DNA of 64,000 bases from assembly GCA_022266195.1 (NCBI GenBank), contig WHVY01000002.1:14151001-14215000 (forward strand). Reading direction: 5' to 3'. Positions 35,757 through 49,263 of the stretch are shown here, piece after piece. The DNA comes from Tetranychus cinnabarinus (taxonomy: Eukaryota; Arthropoda; Arachnida; Trombidiformes; Tetranychidae). The position numbers and the translations under genes are program-made. Below the pieces are notes generated by a model. That model was not told where the DNA came from and did not search any database. It worked only from the letters and a program-made list of their open reading frames with translations. Numbering within the stretch: position 1 is the stretch's first letter; every line of letters starts with the position of its first letter.

Positions 35757-38700
35757 TCTGGTTCGGGCTCTAGTTTACAGGGAAACAGTGAGCTAAAGCC
35801 ATTTTGTTCAACTAGCTTTCAATGGTTAGAGAAGCAAGAAAATGATGAAAAAAAGTAACTAGAGACTCTCTTTTTGGGTCCAATTGACAGACACAAGGAG
35901 ACCAAGATGATGATGATGATGATGACAGGGAAAAAGAAGGCAAGAAATGAATCGAAGGGGAAAAAGTCTTCCAAGGACATTTGATGAATCAATATGAATG
36001 TTGTTACCTTGTTTGTTGTTGATGGGTCCTACTTTTTTTTCTTGACTCAAAATTTTTTTCCTCTTCTCTTCTTCTTCTTTTTCTTTCTCTCATCTTCTCT
36101 TTCTTTTCTTCTCATCTTCCCTCTTCATTATATTACAAGACTAACCTGGTCAGAAGGTAACAAAATGATTGTTATCATTGTTACTCCATTATTATTGTTG
36201 TTAATATAAAATCATATACTTGAGGAGTAAAAAAATGAGCTTGTAATATGTTAAATTGATGCAATAATTTCTTTCTTTATCATTATCTTGTAATAATCTG
36301 ATGAAAGCCACAATTATTCATTTACTTTTATCATGTTCATCTTAAACATATTTCCCATTGGATTGTAATGATTATCATTATAAAACATAATCAATTGGCT
36401 CTTTTCAAATTAAAACCATTATCAAAACAAAATGGGAAAACAATGAAACAAATATCATTTTTCAGGTTTATCTTGCATTTGATAATTTCAACATTTCTGA
36501 AGGATAAAGAGATTCTGTTCAGTCAATTTTCAGCTCGATTGAACAGTAAATTGTAAATTCAATAGAAATGAGTAAAAAGTGTTTTGGTTCAACATTCCTT
36601 GTCCAGTCTTTTGATTCAACTCTTTACCAAGCATTTGGGTAAAATTGCATGTAAAGGTTACATTTGAAGTGAAATATTTGTAATTTTGTTATGAGATTTT
36701 TTTATCAATTTTAATCAACATTCACCAAGATTAATTGATATCAATCTAGATTAAGTACTTGTGCCTGGACAAACGTTAAGACTGCTTAAGATGTCACTTT
36801 TTTTATTGTCAATAAATTGAGCTCGCCTCAGTACTTTAGGTTTAAGAATCAAGATTTTTGTCTTTAGTTTTTTCTTTGTATTTTGTTTTTCATTGGAACC
36901 ATTTGAATGATGATGAAGAAGACATTGACAAAGATCACATGATTCAAGAGAAAGAAGGGAAGAGAAGAGAGAAAGACAGAGAAGAGAGTCCAATCGATTA
37001 TCTTGAGATGTTTGTGAAACTGGAAGAGGAAGATGATAAAGAGGAGAAAGACAAGATGAAGTGAGAGTGAATTTGACTGAAAAAAACCTTTGCTTTACCC
37101 TTGAGCACGTAGCCGTGAAGATGATGATGATGGGAGGGAGAAAAGGAAGAGAAGATCGATTTTAGTTGAACATCAGAATAAGAAATGAGAAAAAGATGAG
37201 TAAAAGTAGCTGGTTCAAGTGAAAAGATCAGACAAGATGAAACTGGAAAGAAGATAAAGAGAATAATGTTGATGATTTTGATGATGGTGATGATGGTGAT
37301 GATGAATCAACTAAATGGTTATTGAGGTTGATTGAAAGGTAAACACTTTATCGATAGTTTTTTTCTTCTTCTTTGCCTCTTTTCTCAGTAACAAAGGTTG
37401 AATGTTATATAAAATGTTGATAGTGATAACATTTTTGTGTTTTGTTCATTAGACAAACAAATATCATTTTTTTTTGTTTCTCTTTCATTTGATTAACCAA
37501 ACATATGATTATGTTGCACATGAATGTTATGTTTAAGATTAACACTTTGAAAATGAGTGATTAGATTGATTAAAAGTGATTAGGTTTAATCGTTTTGTTT
37601 GGGCATCTTTTTTGGTTTGCTTTTTGGGTTTAGACTTTTTGCTGTCTCTTTTATAGTTGTTACCAGAGATGTTGCCGTTGCTGATGAGGAGGGTGATGAT
37701 GGTGATGACTTATTACGGTGAGGAGTAAAAGGAGCAAGGATGATTAGGATGAGAATGGGAAAACAAGTTACTAATGATTGTGAAAGTGGATAAAAGAGAA
37801 GATAAATAGTAAAGGGAATGAAAAGAGATGAAAAAGAAATGAAGATGGAGAAGAGATGAGAATCAGCAACAAAGGCAAGAGGAGAGATGGAATGAGAAAC
37901 AAGATGAACACGATGGAAATGGTGAAGATGGTGATGATGATGATGATGGTGGAAATGTCAAGGCAGTGAATGATGAAAATTGTGTAAAAATGAAGAAGCT
38001 CTTAAAATCACCTTTTCTTTGGCTGTTACATGCAACTTATCATCAAATGATTAGACGATGTTTACAATAATTTTAATAAAAGAAGTTTATTCTTTCTTTT
38101 TCCTTGTGACTTTATCCTCCTAGGCCCACCCAGTTACACCTTTAAGCGATAAAGGTAAAACCAAGAAAAAAATTGGTGATGATGCTTAAATGTATGAGAG
38201 AGTTTAAGGTTTTTTTTTTGGTTTTGCTCATTGATCAACTTCCATTGAACCTGCCCAAGCTTTGGTTTACTCACAAATCAACTCTTGTGGACGACATAAT
38301 AAACTGTTACAATGTTGTTGTTGGCCCAACCATTGATTGTTGTTACTGTTTTCCATGACTAAACTTATTGATTGATTCAAGTTGATTATCTATCTGGTAA
38401 GGTCATTGGACAATCCATCTTGTAATCATGATGATTATTTCAACTTGTTGTTTCATCTTTCCTTAGTAATATGGTGATAAAAAAATTGTTAACTTCAAGA
38501 TGAAGATAAAGGTTAGTCTGGTAAAGATGATGATGGTGAGATTTAACGATCAACTTATCAATTTTTCTCATCTTCACTTCATTTTTTTCCATTGATTGAC
38601 TGATGTTCATCACAAAAATGAGGAGCAAAACTTCATTGGCTTTCCTTTAACATAAGATCCTGCCGTATGAGATTGTATCGTGAAAATTGCCAATAAACAT

Positions 38701-40820
38701 TTAATTAACATTAATGAATAGCTAATTGGTGAAACCATAACTGCGACTTTGAAAATTTGTATTCCTTAACCTGGATTTACAATTGTAATGAAAGTTTAAA
38801 TCAATTAGGTGTGCTTTGATGGACAAGAAAAAAAGGATTACCAGATTTTGTTGAATGGTTATGGAACAGTCTTGGTTGTTGATTGAAATTTTGGTCTCAA
38901 TGGTTGAGAATGTAGCTTGGAATTGAGAGTTAAATGTAAATTTTAAGCTTCTCTTTCGTTTTTTTTCACTTCCACTCTCAATATCACTTCTCATCAATAT
39001 TAATTATGAAAAGTAAGCATTTTTCAAAATACTGACAGTGAAAGTTAATCAGCTAGTTAGATTATTTGTCAACAAAAATAAAGTATCCTTTAAACGTTTG
39101 GGAGATTTGGGAAAAAAATGTGAACCCAACAAATTCTGGTTTAGTCCGCAGTAAGATTGAACAGCAATTTTGAGTTTGTACTTTTGCTGTTAAATCAATT
39201 TTGCTTTTTTTGTTTCGCTGTTGCTGTAGCTGAGGTTTAGTTGATGATGTTTTTGTTGTTGTTGATTATGTTGATGTTGTTTTTAACCATCGTAAGACGT
39301 TTGCTTCTTAAGCAAAATAAATAAATATTGACTATTCTTTTGGCTGGAGTTTGGATGCTGTAGATGTTGTCATGGTTGAGTTGCATGTTTGCCTTGCTCA
39401 GAAAGGTGAATGAGTACCAGTAAGACGTGAAAAAAATATCATTTTCATGTTAAAACCACTTCAATGTCAAGTTATCAGGTAGAAAAAGGTAACTGATGAA
39501 GATAAAAAAGTAGTAAAGAAGATGGCAAAAGAAAAAAGAGAAAAAACCGGCTTCTCCGTCTTTTTTCTTCATCCTTCTTATTCTCTCCATCATCTCGGGC
39601 ATCTTTTCCGATGAATGTAAAATCCATTGATTAATCAAATCAGAGTGTAACCATCCACGATTAAATCAAAATCAATCTTTTCCATTAATCTCAATTGCCA
39701 TATCAAGTCAACTTAACCAGCGGCTTTCAAAACCAACACCTTTTGGCATCTTTTGTTAAACCTAAATAATGTGACACATAAAACATAAATTAGATTTTTA
39801 CATAATTGAAACATATATTTAAAACATTGAACCATTAAACACTTACCATGAATAGTTGGGGTCGGTCCAGCAACAATTATTAATCTAAATTGATATGAAT
39901 TGATTATGATATTAATTAAAAAATGTTTATTAATAGTCAGGATTAACAAAAAACTAAACCTTTTCAAACCAAAAAATACACTTAACATATGATTAAAAAT
40001 AGGGGGAAGTAATTTTGTAAAAATTGTTGCACGAAAAGCGCGCATTTCAATTTTTCCATATTAATTGATAAATAAATTTTTATTTGAAGTTAAATTGAAA
40101 ATTTAAACTAAACTGACCTTTTCATTGAATAATAAAGCTAACAGTTTTGATTGACAAAAGATATTGATCAAAACATTGACTGAATAAATATTGGAATAAA
40201 AGAAGACAAAATGAAAAACAAGTTTTCTCGTTACATGCATTTTACAATTATCATGTATCATCAATAAAATATGAGAAAATGTATTGATAAAACTATTCAA
40301 TATTCAAGGAACACATTAAAACCGTATTATCACCTAAACTCAAATTCAATCAATATGATAAAGATGTAAAGAGAAGCAAAAAAAGCTTAATAAAAAATGT
40401 GAATTAGCATGAAGTTTGAATTGTGTCAATGAAATCTTTTCATGGATTCTTTATGAGTTTCATTTCAGTGTTGTGACCATGTGAAGTGAGACTTGAAAGT
40501 GTAATTTAATATCATCAGGTCATAAGATGCCCTATCGGTGATATGATTGATGTTTGTTCAAGCACGAATCATGAAGAAGAAGAAGAAAGAAAAAGATGAA
40601 AAAGAAAAGAAGAGAAAAGATGGTGAAAATGAGAGTTTTTGTTCAACTGTAAACTAGTAAAGCAACTTTCAATCTTCAATTATTACATTTTACATGTAGT
40701 TTTGATAGATTTTTTTCCTCTCCATGAAGATAAGGACTGAGAAGATGAAAATGAACCTTAAAAATGGAAATGAAAATGAAAGATCAATCAACATGCAAAA
40801 CGACCTTAACAAGTGTTAAC

Positions 40821-40950
40821 TTTGATGGGAAGAGAGTGACTCTGTTAGGTTGAAGGTTTAACGTTTTACGGCCAATCTGGTTTTCCTTCTGACTATTTGT
40901 ATTTTAGTTTTTTTGGTTCAATAGGAAAAGCTTTTTCAATTTTGTCATTC
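40821..40950 (+). repeat. Dispersed repeat, copy A
   Basis: Begins TTTGATGGGAAGAGAGTG, then ACTCTGTTAGGTTGA, and about 75 bases later TTTTTTGGTTCAATAGG. The same order of motifs recurs at 42430 and partly at 44280. Confidence 0.55.
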
Positions 40951-42429
40951 AATCTTGCCATTCAACTTTACCAGTCAACTGTTTCAACAAACGCTCTTTT
41001 AATTGTAATTAACAATTACATTTGATTGTTTAAATGGTGAAAATTTTATCATTATCATGTTAATTATCAATAAATGAAAGTTTAAAAGTAATCATTGTTA
41101 ATGCCTTTCCTTTGTTTATTTGCTGGTAATATCTGTTTGGTTATGAGTTTTTGTGTTTTAGCAACTTTCTGTTTCTTATACATTTCCCTCTGTTAATGGA
41201 TAAAGTTGGTAGCTTCAATTTTAAGCACATCAATCATGAAAATTGCGTTGATATTGAGTGATTAATATCATCTGCTTCAGGCAATAATCCAATAAATAGA
41301 ATCATTTTTTCTCTTTTTTCTTGATACAAGAAAAGCTGGTGAAGAAGAAGAGAAAAAAAACAAACCTAAAAACATGCAATTTTTGTATTGATTGAGAAAA
41401 CTGTTAAAACAAAAACGAATCACTTTTTAATCAAAATTACATTTACCATTGAATTGTCATGGAATTTTGTGGAAATCTTTTTTTTCTCTCAAAATTTTGT
41501 GAAAAAAAACTTTGACAAAGAGTGAAAAGAGTTGAGAAAAAGATGAAGAAAAGGTAAGAAAACGAGAAAATATGATGATGGCCCTTTCCTTTGGCTCTGT
41601 TGGGTTCTTGTGAATATACCTGGAGTGGGCCATAACTTTACCTTTTCCAGTAACAAATGTAATAAGCATGCTGTGAAATGAACAAAATACTTACTTTCAA
41701 GTTTTGTATCTTTTATCTTCTTCTTCTCTCTCTTCCTTTTCATCCTCATCCTTATCTTTTATCATCCTTCTCATTATGCTCATCATCTTCTTCTTTCTTT
41801 TTTTCCTCGCATTCACAGTGTTACGTTTACCTGTTTAATTAGTGTGTTTGTGTTTTCTTTGCCTTCTTCTCGTTGACTCTACCCTTACCTTGATAGGATT
41901 ACATTGAACCGTGAATAGCAATTAGCACTATTTGGCTCATCTCAACATGTTATAACCTTTAAGCCTCGTGTGCTCTTTAACCTTTTACACTATCTAAATA
42001 ATAATAATGTTAATGATAATTTTTGATGATTATGATAATAAAAAGGTAATAATAATGATAAATAATAATATGTTTTTATTTTCATTAACAGTCCAAAGAA
42101 AGTCTAATGTAAACCAGAAATGTGGTAAACTTGCTTTTGTTTTGTTCACTGTTTATTCAGGTTTTACATTTTTCTTGTTTCTTTTACATTGCGCTTTTTA
42201 CTCACTTAATTACCTTTTTTTATTTAATCATTTGATCATTTCAATTAAGCTATTTTTCATCTACAAGAATGGTCTAAAATGTCACTAAAATCAATAAACA
42301 ATTGTCCTTTTTTTTCGTATTTTAAATGTTAATTGTAAAATAATGAAGGTTAAAGTATTGATTAAAATTGTGAAAAGTGTGAAAATGGAGAAAATGTTTT
42401 CACGTAAAATAACCTCGTTGAGCCTCTTT

Positions 42430-42560
42430 TTTGATGGGAATAGAGTCGCTCTGTCAGGTTGATGAGTTGATCTTTTATGGCTTAACAGAGTGGATTGCTG
42501 ATGAAAACTGAAATACGGACAGTTTTTTGGTTCATTAAAATCTATTGGGATTTTACCTGA
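42430..42560 (+). repeat. Dispersed repeat, copy B
   Basis: Begins TTTGATGGGAATAGAGTC, then GCTCTGTCAGGTTGA, with TTTTTTGGTTCATTAAAATC further on. Homologous to copy A over about 130 bp. Confidence 0.55.
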
Positions 42561-44279
42561 AGGCGAGCTTAGAGGCTATTTTATTTGTCAAAAAGTACAA
42601 ACCTTTATTCCCATCCTTACCTTGCTTCTCATCATAATCATCATCTAATCAGTAACTTTCATAGACTCTGATTTGTTACCTTCAGTCTAATATCTGACAT
42701 AAAATAGTGAAAATGTTTTCATTTTTGTTGTTCCCTTGATAATAATAAAAAAAAGAAAGAAGTTATTACAAGTTTATTACACTTCGGTTAAAAAGACATG
42801 AAGATCAGAATGAAGCTCAAGATGAAGAAGATGAAGACTGAAAATCGATTGATTAGCACTCCAATTACATAGAGATTCCATGAAAATTCACATTGTTACG
42901 GCGAAAAGAAGAAAAAATTTCTTGATAAACCTTTTCTTTACAGAAACAAAACTAGCTAAATATTTATTTATTTAGCAAACATTCAACCTTTTTCTCCTCA
43001 TCATCTTCATCAACATCATCTCTCTGTTGAAGAGTGTTGAAAAATTGTTTAAATTGATTGCAAAGGAAGAAGAAGAAAGCAAGAAGAGAAAAAAAAGAAA
43101 AGAAGATTTTCTTTCTCTCTTTACCTTCGTAAAATGAAATATTAGAAGAAGATGGAAACTTGTTTTTCCAGTTATACCAAGAAGCTCGAGAAAAAAAAGC
43201 TCAAGATTCGGAGTAAAATGATGATGATGATGATGATAAAAGTGGCAAAGCAAAACAGCAACATAAAAACCTAAAGAAGCATGATAATACATAACAAGAG
43301 TAGATATCATGTTGAGTTACATTCATTTGGAAATTTTACTTTCGCTGTTCAAAAAACACAACTTTTTACGTTCAATGGTTTTGCAAATTTTCAGTCTTTT
43401 TTAACCTTCTTTTTGCACCATTTCTTGTCTTCCTCATCATCCATAATATTTCTTAGTATCTCTTTCGTCTTCTTTTGGTCTCAAGCTTTTTAAGGGTTTT
43501 CTTTGAAAGGTAAGAAATTATTGAATGGCAATGAAAATTTTGCCCAATTTATACTCCATAGCCTTTTCACACTAATAATGGTTGCCATTTTTGTTGCTCT
43601 TGTTGTTGAGGTAAACCTTACTGTAATATCATTGTGTTAATATATTCAATCATTTACCATATTGACATGTTCACATACAGTCAATGCTATTGTTATGTAC
43701 AAGATCAAAAAATATATTTTTTACTTGCCTATTCAATTACAATACAAAAGTGTAAAAATAAACCAGCAAAAGTTGAAAATGTGCAAGAGTCTTATAAACG
43801 TAACAAATGCATCAATTTTTATTGATATTGATGTTGATCCAATTGAATGGTTATTCAATGGTTACTACAATGTATGGTTATCATATTAGCTTATGTAAAT
43901 GAACAGTTATTTACTCTGAGAGTATCAAAATAGATTGATGAATCAGATAATCGGATGAAGATGGTTAAAATAGGAATCAAAAATCAAGTATTAGAGATGC
44001 AAGATTTTGAGTCTGAAAAAAAGGCTCTTCTATGCATTACTTTAATGTGACAAGAGTGACTTCTTAGGTTTAATCTTTCATGTCTTATAGCCTATCAAAC
44101 ATGCTTAGATTATCAAGAAATAATGATGATGATGGTTATGAAGGTGGTAATGAAGTTGCTTGACATGATGGTTATCATGATGGTTATGGTGATGAAGTTG
44201 CAAGTTTAATTTTTAACTTGAAAATTGGAATGAAAATGAAAATCATTGAACGTGTAAAAAGGTCTGACTAAATGGTTGT

Positions 44280-44345
44280 TTTGATGGGATGGAAGTGTCA
44301 TTGTTAGGTTGAGGTTTTACTTGAAGGCTGCCATTAGACGATGAA
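44280..44345 (+). repeat. Dispersed repeat, copy C
   Basis: TTTGATGGGATGGAAGTG followed by TCATTGTTAGGTTGA. Its upstream flank (GGAATGAAAATGAAA, 44227-44241) also resembles that of copy A. A weaker relative lies at about 44043. Confidence 0.45.
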
Positions 44346-45177
44346 AATTTAGTGATGTAAAGATGGTTTTTGTGCAACACAAGTTTGAAAGAAGATTTTT
44401 TTTCTCTTCTTTTTCTTCTTCTCGCTCTGTTCATCATCTCAATTTACTTTGAATGAGGAGGAACCAATATTATAATGCTATTATAAGGCATTTAAAGTGA
44501 TATTTTTGTAGGTTGAAAGAGAGCTTGAAAATGGATCCAAATACAAACATTGGGTGGTTTGTAAGTTTGGTAAGCAAGAGAAGCAAAAAAATAAGGTAAA
44601 AAAATATTTTTTCCCTGTTTTGGCTTCCATTACTGACTGTGACTGTATTAATAAACAGGCATTTTGTTTACCTTTAACTTTGTTGCTCACATCATCTTTT
44701 CAACCCCAACATTGGTTAGCATTGATGATGTTATTGTTGATACAATGCGACTTTATTTGATTATTTTGATCCTCTCCTTTAAACTCCTTTTATTCATCCA
44801 GTCACCTTACATTGACCGAACCAACACAGATCAATTGGCTTGGTACTCTTGTGATCTTTGGTCAATCTTTTCCCATCAGAGTGAACCTTTTCATCTTTTC
44901 TCTTCTCTTTTTTTTTCTACAAAACTTTCGCTTCTTTTTCTCGCCATTTTTGACTTGTTTTTGCTCTCTTCTGTTTGGCTGTAAGCAAAAACCACAAGCA
45001 AAAAGAGATGATATGATGAGGAAGAGAGGGAGAGATAAGAGGGTGAGATTATTGTTGACTAGACTTTGGTTTAATGTTGAGGATAATTCATCTTACCTGG
45101 GTGCAGTCCTCCTTGCGTTTACCTTCAAACCTGCTGATTATGAGGCCTAATTACCGCCTAAGGGTATAACCAATTCG

Positions 45178-45687
45178 GTATGTTCCAGATTCACCAATCT
45201 TTTAAGCTTTAAAGACAAAAGCTTCGAGTTAAGCGTTTAAGCGTTGGGTCTAAAAATTTATTTTTTAAATTAAATGAGATACAAAATCAATATTTCGATA
45301 ATTTAAGCACCTAGAATCATCATTTTTTCAACAATTATTAGATTTTATCATGGGCTATATGATATTCATTATTAAATAAATCAGCTCAGATTTTTCTAGG
45401 TATTTAGTCATATGTTATAGTCAGTAATTAAATCATAATGATGAAAGAATGATGAATGTAAGTGCTGCCGTTCTCAAAATATTGAGACTCAAGTTATGAG
45501 GCCGATGACGCAAAATCAAGAGAACTGTCGATTAATTTAAAAAAATGTTCTATCATTGATGAGTACCTACAATTTACCAATTTATATCGACGAATGAAAG
45601 TTTTAGCTCTCTAACACTTAGTTTTAACTTTTAACCCGAAGAGATTATTTCTTAAAAGCTTAAAAGATTGGTGAATTTGGACCAAAC
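45178..45687. mobile_element. Non-autonomous terminal-inverted-repeat element
   Basis: The 26-bp ends at 45185-45210 and 45655-45680 are inverted copies with one mismatch (core TTCACCAATCTTTTAAGC), with weaker matching a few bases further out. The 500-bp body is AT-rich with no transposase frame. Its right half, reverse-complemented, is similar to the inner part of the foldback element at 22.85-23.0 kb, so both belong to one family. Confidence 0.75.
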
Positions 45688-45732
45688 CAACCAATTCAAG
45701 TGTAGCTCAAGATGAGGATGACAAGGATGATG

Positions 45733-45745
45733 AAAGAGAGAGAGA

Positions 45746-45810
<65 letters not shown>
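45733..45810 (+). repeat. (GA)n microsatellite
   Basis: About 39 units of GA with one interruption (AGTGAG at 45750). Confidence 0.95.
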
Positions 45811-45814
<4 letters not shown>

Positions 45815-47493
45815 AGAAAAAGCTCTGTACTAATAAATACATGTTACTTTCAAATTCATCATTTAATCTTCACGGGCTTTTTGCTCTACTCTCTACTCCA
45901 TCATCATCATCATCTCTTGTTTTTCTTGCTTTGCTTAAAACACTTCGTTAAAGATGACGATTATGACGAGTAAAAACAACCTTTTGTCAATTGTTAAGAT
46001 GCTAAAACGCTTGATTGCTCAGCTAAATGTGCCAAAGTAAAGCCAACCTCAAAAGTTGTCTTTACCAATGAATAAGTTAATTGATCAAGTTTAACTTATT
46101 GAACAACTTGCTATTGAATATTTTATTGTAAATTGAAAAACAAATGAAACAAAACATGAATCCATAACAAGGTTTGATCTTGATAATCATGTACATTAGT
46201 GGTTAGGGTTAAGTTAAAAAACGGACATTTTTTCATAGTCGCCTTTTAAAGGTAAATAAAAAGGCCATTAAGATTAAACTTTATTTTTTAGGCCTTCTAT
46301 TGAATTTTTTCCTTATCTCTAGCAACTCAATATGCTCGAAATGTAACACCTAAAAATTGACTTAAATCTGACCCTTTTTTGTTAACTGACCCTGACCACT
46401 GTACCTTTACAGAGGGAATGACTGTGTTATTGAATATTGCAAACAAGTTGTTAGTTAATCTTTAATGCTTCATATTTGCTGAATGGTTGAAAGTAAACTG
46501 AGCATCACATTTGATCAAACATTTGGTTGATTCATGGTTAAACACCTTAAAAGAGCAATTTAAAAATATAAATTGCTAAACTTTCACTTTCTTCGTGATC
46601 AAAATGCTTTAAAGTTGAGGATGGATCAACGCAATTAGATTGAAACTGAAAAGTTTAGAAATGAATTCAAGATTGAATAAAAAACGAATCAAACGCTATC
46701 AATGATACTTCTGTGTTTAATAGATTGAAACTGACAATCATGATGACCAATCATCATGTTGACTAACAATTAATACAAAATGATAACGAATCTCCACCCA
46801 AAAATTATTTACCTCCCTGTTGAATGGATGTGAAGAGTCGAGTGAACGCTTTTAACCACAGTAATACATGACCATTGTTACACTCAGATTGTCGTTGTTT
46901 AATGAACACAAAAATTTAAAAGCTCAACAGTCCGCCCATTAATTTACCTTCCTATTATCATCTTTTATCGTCCATATCATCATCGTCCTCCTCTCCTCTT
47001 CATCATCACTTTATTCATCCTTTTTTTTCTCCTTCCTCGTCATTCCCTGATTTTGTCTCTCTATTATTAATACTTTACAAGTGACTCTGTTTAGATTTTT
47101 ATAATCACAGTTTTGCTACTGTAATTATAAGTGTCGATTTACTGTTTAATTTTGATTTTTAATTCTCTACACAATAATGTGATAAGTATACAGTTTAAAT
47201 ATTGTGATTAAATTAATATTTGTGACAATGAAATACACAGCGAATGTGCTATTTATCAATTTTATTGCGTGAAAATAGTAACATTGCTTTAACTTCAGTT
47301 TACCTTCACTTTTGTTTTAAACTTGTTTTGTCTGATATTTCACTTTGTATTGATTTATTGGATTATTGTAGTAACTACATCATTTTAATAGTCATTTCAA
47401 GTGTTCATCTTTTCGAGGAATGTCAACTTCGACTTCGACAATTGATTTGTTTGCATTTAGCTTTAAAATGACATGACAATCAATATAATAATA

Positions 47494-47662
47494 CAGTAAA
47501 TTCACACTTATTTTGACCAAAAAATCAGAGCCATCTATTGGTATCAGAGCTTTAGCCCTAGCATAAACAGTGCTAGGATAACTTAAATAGTAATCTCGTC
47601 TTACTATTGGCAGTATAATAGACGGCGCTGCTTTTTTGGTCAAAATAAGTGTGAATTTACTG
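47494..47662. mobile_element. MITE, 31-bp terminal inverted repeats, TA target site
   Basis: Inverted ends start CAGTAAATTCACACTTATTT and match over about 31 bases, flanked on both sides by TA (47492-47493 and 47663-47664), the target duplication of Tc1/mariner-type elements. The 169-bp body has no coding potential and carries AGAGCCATCTATTGG at 47527-47541. It lies between two blocks of the nompA pseudogene. Confidence 0.88.
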
Positions 47663-48785
47663 TAGAGGGAAAATTGAGTAAAAAATGTGTTTTTGCTCAT
47701 CCATAATATTCCCAGTTTTTGATTGCTTTATCAGAAACAATTTTATACATTGAAATGAATGGTCAATTAATTTATTTCATTATTTCACTCCAATATAACA
47801 TTAGCAATTAAAATGCCATCAAATTAGTTGAATGTCTTTTCAGGATTGGGTTTAAGTTACAAATCCTGTTTTCCCAATTGATTTATGTTGAGGTCAAGTC
47901 AGATGGTAATTATTATCAATTTTACTGTGTTTATTTATAAATTATAATAAAGTGATAGTTAGTGATTATTAGTTGATGACAGACTCAACTAATAATTGGA
48001 TTTAAAAACAATTATGTTAAATGGTTGAGCTTTTCAAACTTATGAACCAGTTGAATATCTGATTGTTTCAAAGTTTATATTTAAACGATCCTTTGAAAGC
48101 GTTACAATGTACTTTCCATCCCTTGATCTTTCCTTTGAATTGGCTATTACAATGATCCTTCAAGAATCCAAGTTTTGCTTTCTTTAAAAATCTGTTCAAA
48201 CTGTAAGTAAACTAACCATTGAAATACTCAAACCATTTGACTATTGTCAGTGTAAATCCCTGTATTGTTGATCCAATTTGTATTAACAATTTGAAAGTAC
48301 ATCAATCGATCATTACAAATTGTTATATAAGCAGAGTTTAACATGTTTGTGGGAACATGAAATTGATATTTGATGATTGAATGCAATATTGAAATGGTTT
48401 CTGTTTTATCAATTTAATGAAAGATTTGCTTTTAATTTTTGTTTTACTATTTACTGTTAATTAGCAAAACCTTGTGGACGTCTTTGGTCTTTTGAACGCA
48501 TCATTGGTTATCAATTAACTGATTTACCTGACCGTGAGATACATAATGTTGATTTACGATCAGATTGTCAAGATCATTGTTTAGCTGAATCTACCTTTGT
48601 TTGTCGATCAGCAACCTTTGATTATTCTCGGAAAATCTGTAAATTATTTAAGGAAACTCAAAGATCCCGTCCAAGTGCCTTTAAAGCAACATCCGAAGAG
48701 ATTGATTATCTTGAAAATCATTGTGTTAAAGGTAAATCATCTAAATTTGTTAAATTGTTTACTGTTGATTAACTTGACTTTTTAT

Positions 48786-49263
48786 CTATATGCAATATAT
48801 AAAGTCAAACTATGAAATTTTTGCGGGAAGATTGTGACCAAACTAAACGGGTTCTAAAAAATTTTTTTACATAGAATGAAAGCCCTGATTGAACTTCAAT
48901 TACGAAAAATAGTCAGAGCTTTCTCGGAATTCAGGTTGCTGAGAAATTAGCGTTTAAACAGGGTGGGGGAAAAAACGCAGAATCCGTATCTTTTACTATT
49001 GACTTTGGGGGAAAAACTTTTTTTGTATTCAGATTGATGGTTAATTGTTGGGTTAGGAGTATATGTAAAACTGTCTTTCGACCAAAGAGTAAGTTAAATA
49101 TCTGGTGCTTCAACTGTACAACTCTCAAAATGAACGAAAATTTTTTAGTTTTTCTCATAGACAATGATTTTTCATCAACCATTCGAGTCTTTAAATGTGG
49201 ATTGAATTTATTGTATTCAGTGAAAAGAAATTTACGATCAGCCATGATCGGGGGCTCAGCTTG
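48786..49263. other. 478-bp insert within the duplicated block
   Basis: Present only in the duplicate: the parent gene joins GACTTTTTAT directly to TGAAATAATTG (57668-57686). The insert has no clear inverted ends. A minus-strand frame covers 49290-48931, and switching frame partway gives a more protein-like reading, so it may be a degraded gene or transposon fragment. Not identified. Confidence 0.55.

Larger units (their letters stand above)
33966..46673. other. Gene-poor 12.7 kb region between brakeless and the nompA locus
   Basis: No coding gene could be supported. The region is AT-rich with many GA/GAT-rich and TTC-rich low-complexity patches (35.09-35.40, 35.63-35.71, 36.05-36.13, 37.10-37.95, 40.57-40.63 kb), which create short hydrophobic or charged open frames on both strands that look spurious. 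It probably holds 5' UTR exons and enhancers of brakeless and upstream regulation of the nompA-like gene. Distinct repeats inside it are listed separately. Confidence 0.55.

Noticed and set aside
35069..36209. Several overlapping hydrophobic or Lys-rich open frames on both strands
   Set aside because: They arise from polypurine and polypyrimidine tracts; no conserved features and mutual overlap.
39713..40045. 110-codon minus-strand frame
   Set aside because: AT-rich, no recognisable motif, no supporting splice signals or neighbours; probably chance.
44481..45150. Group of Phe/Leu-rich frames on both strands
   Set aside because: Composition of random AT-rich sequence; they overlap each other in different frames.
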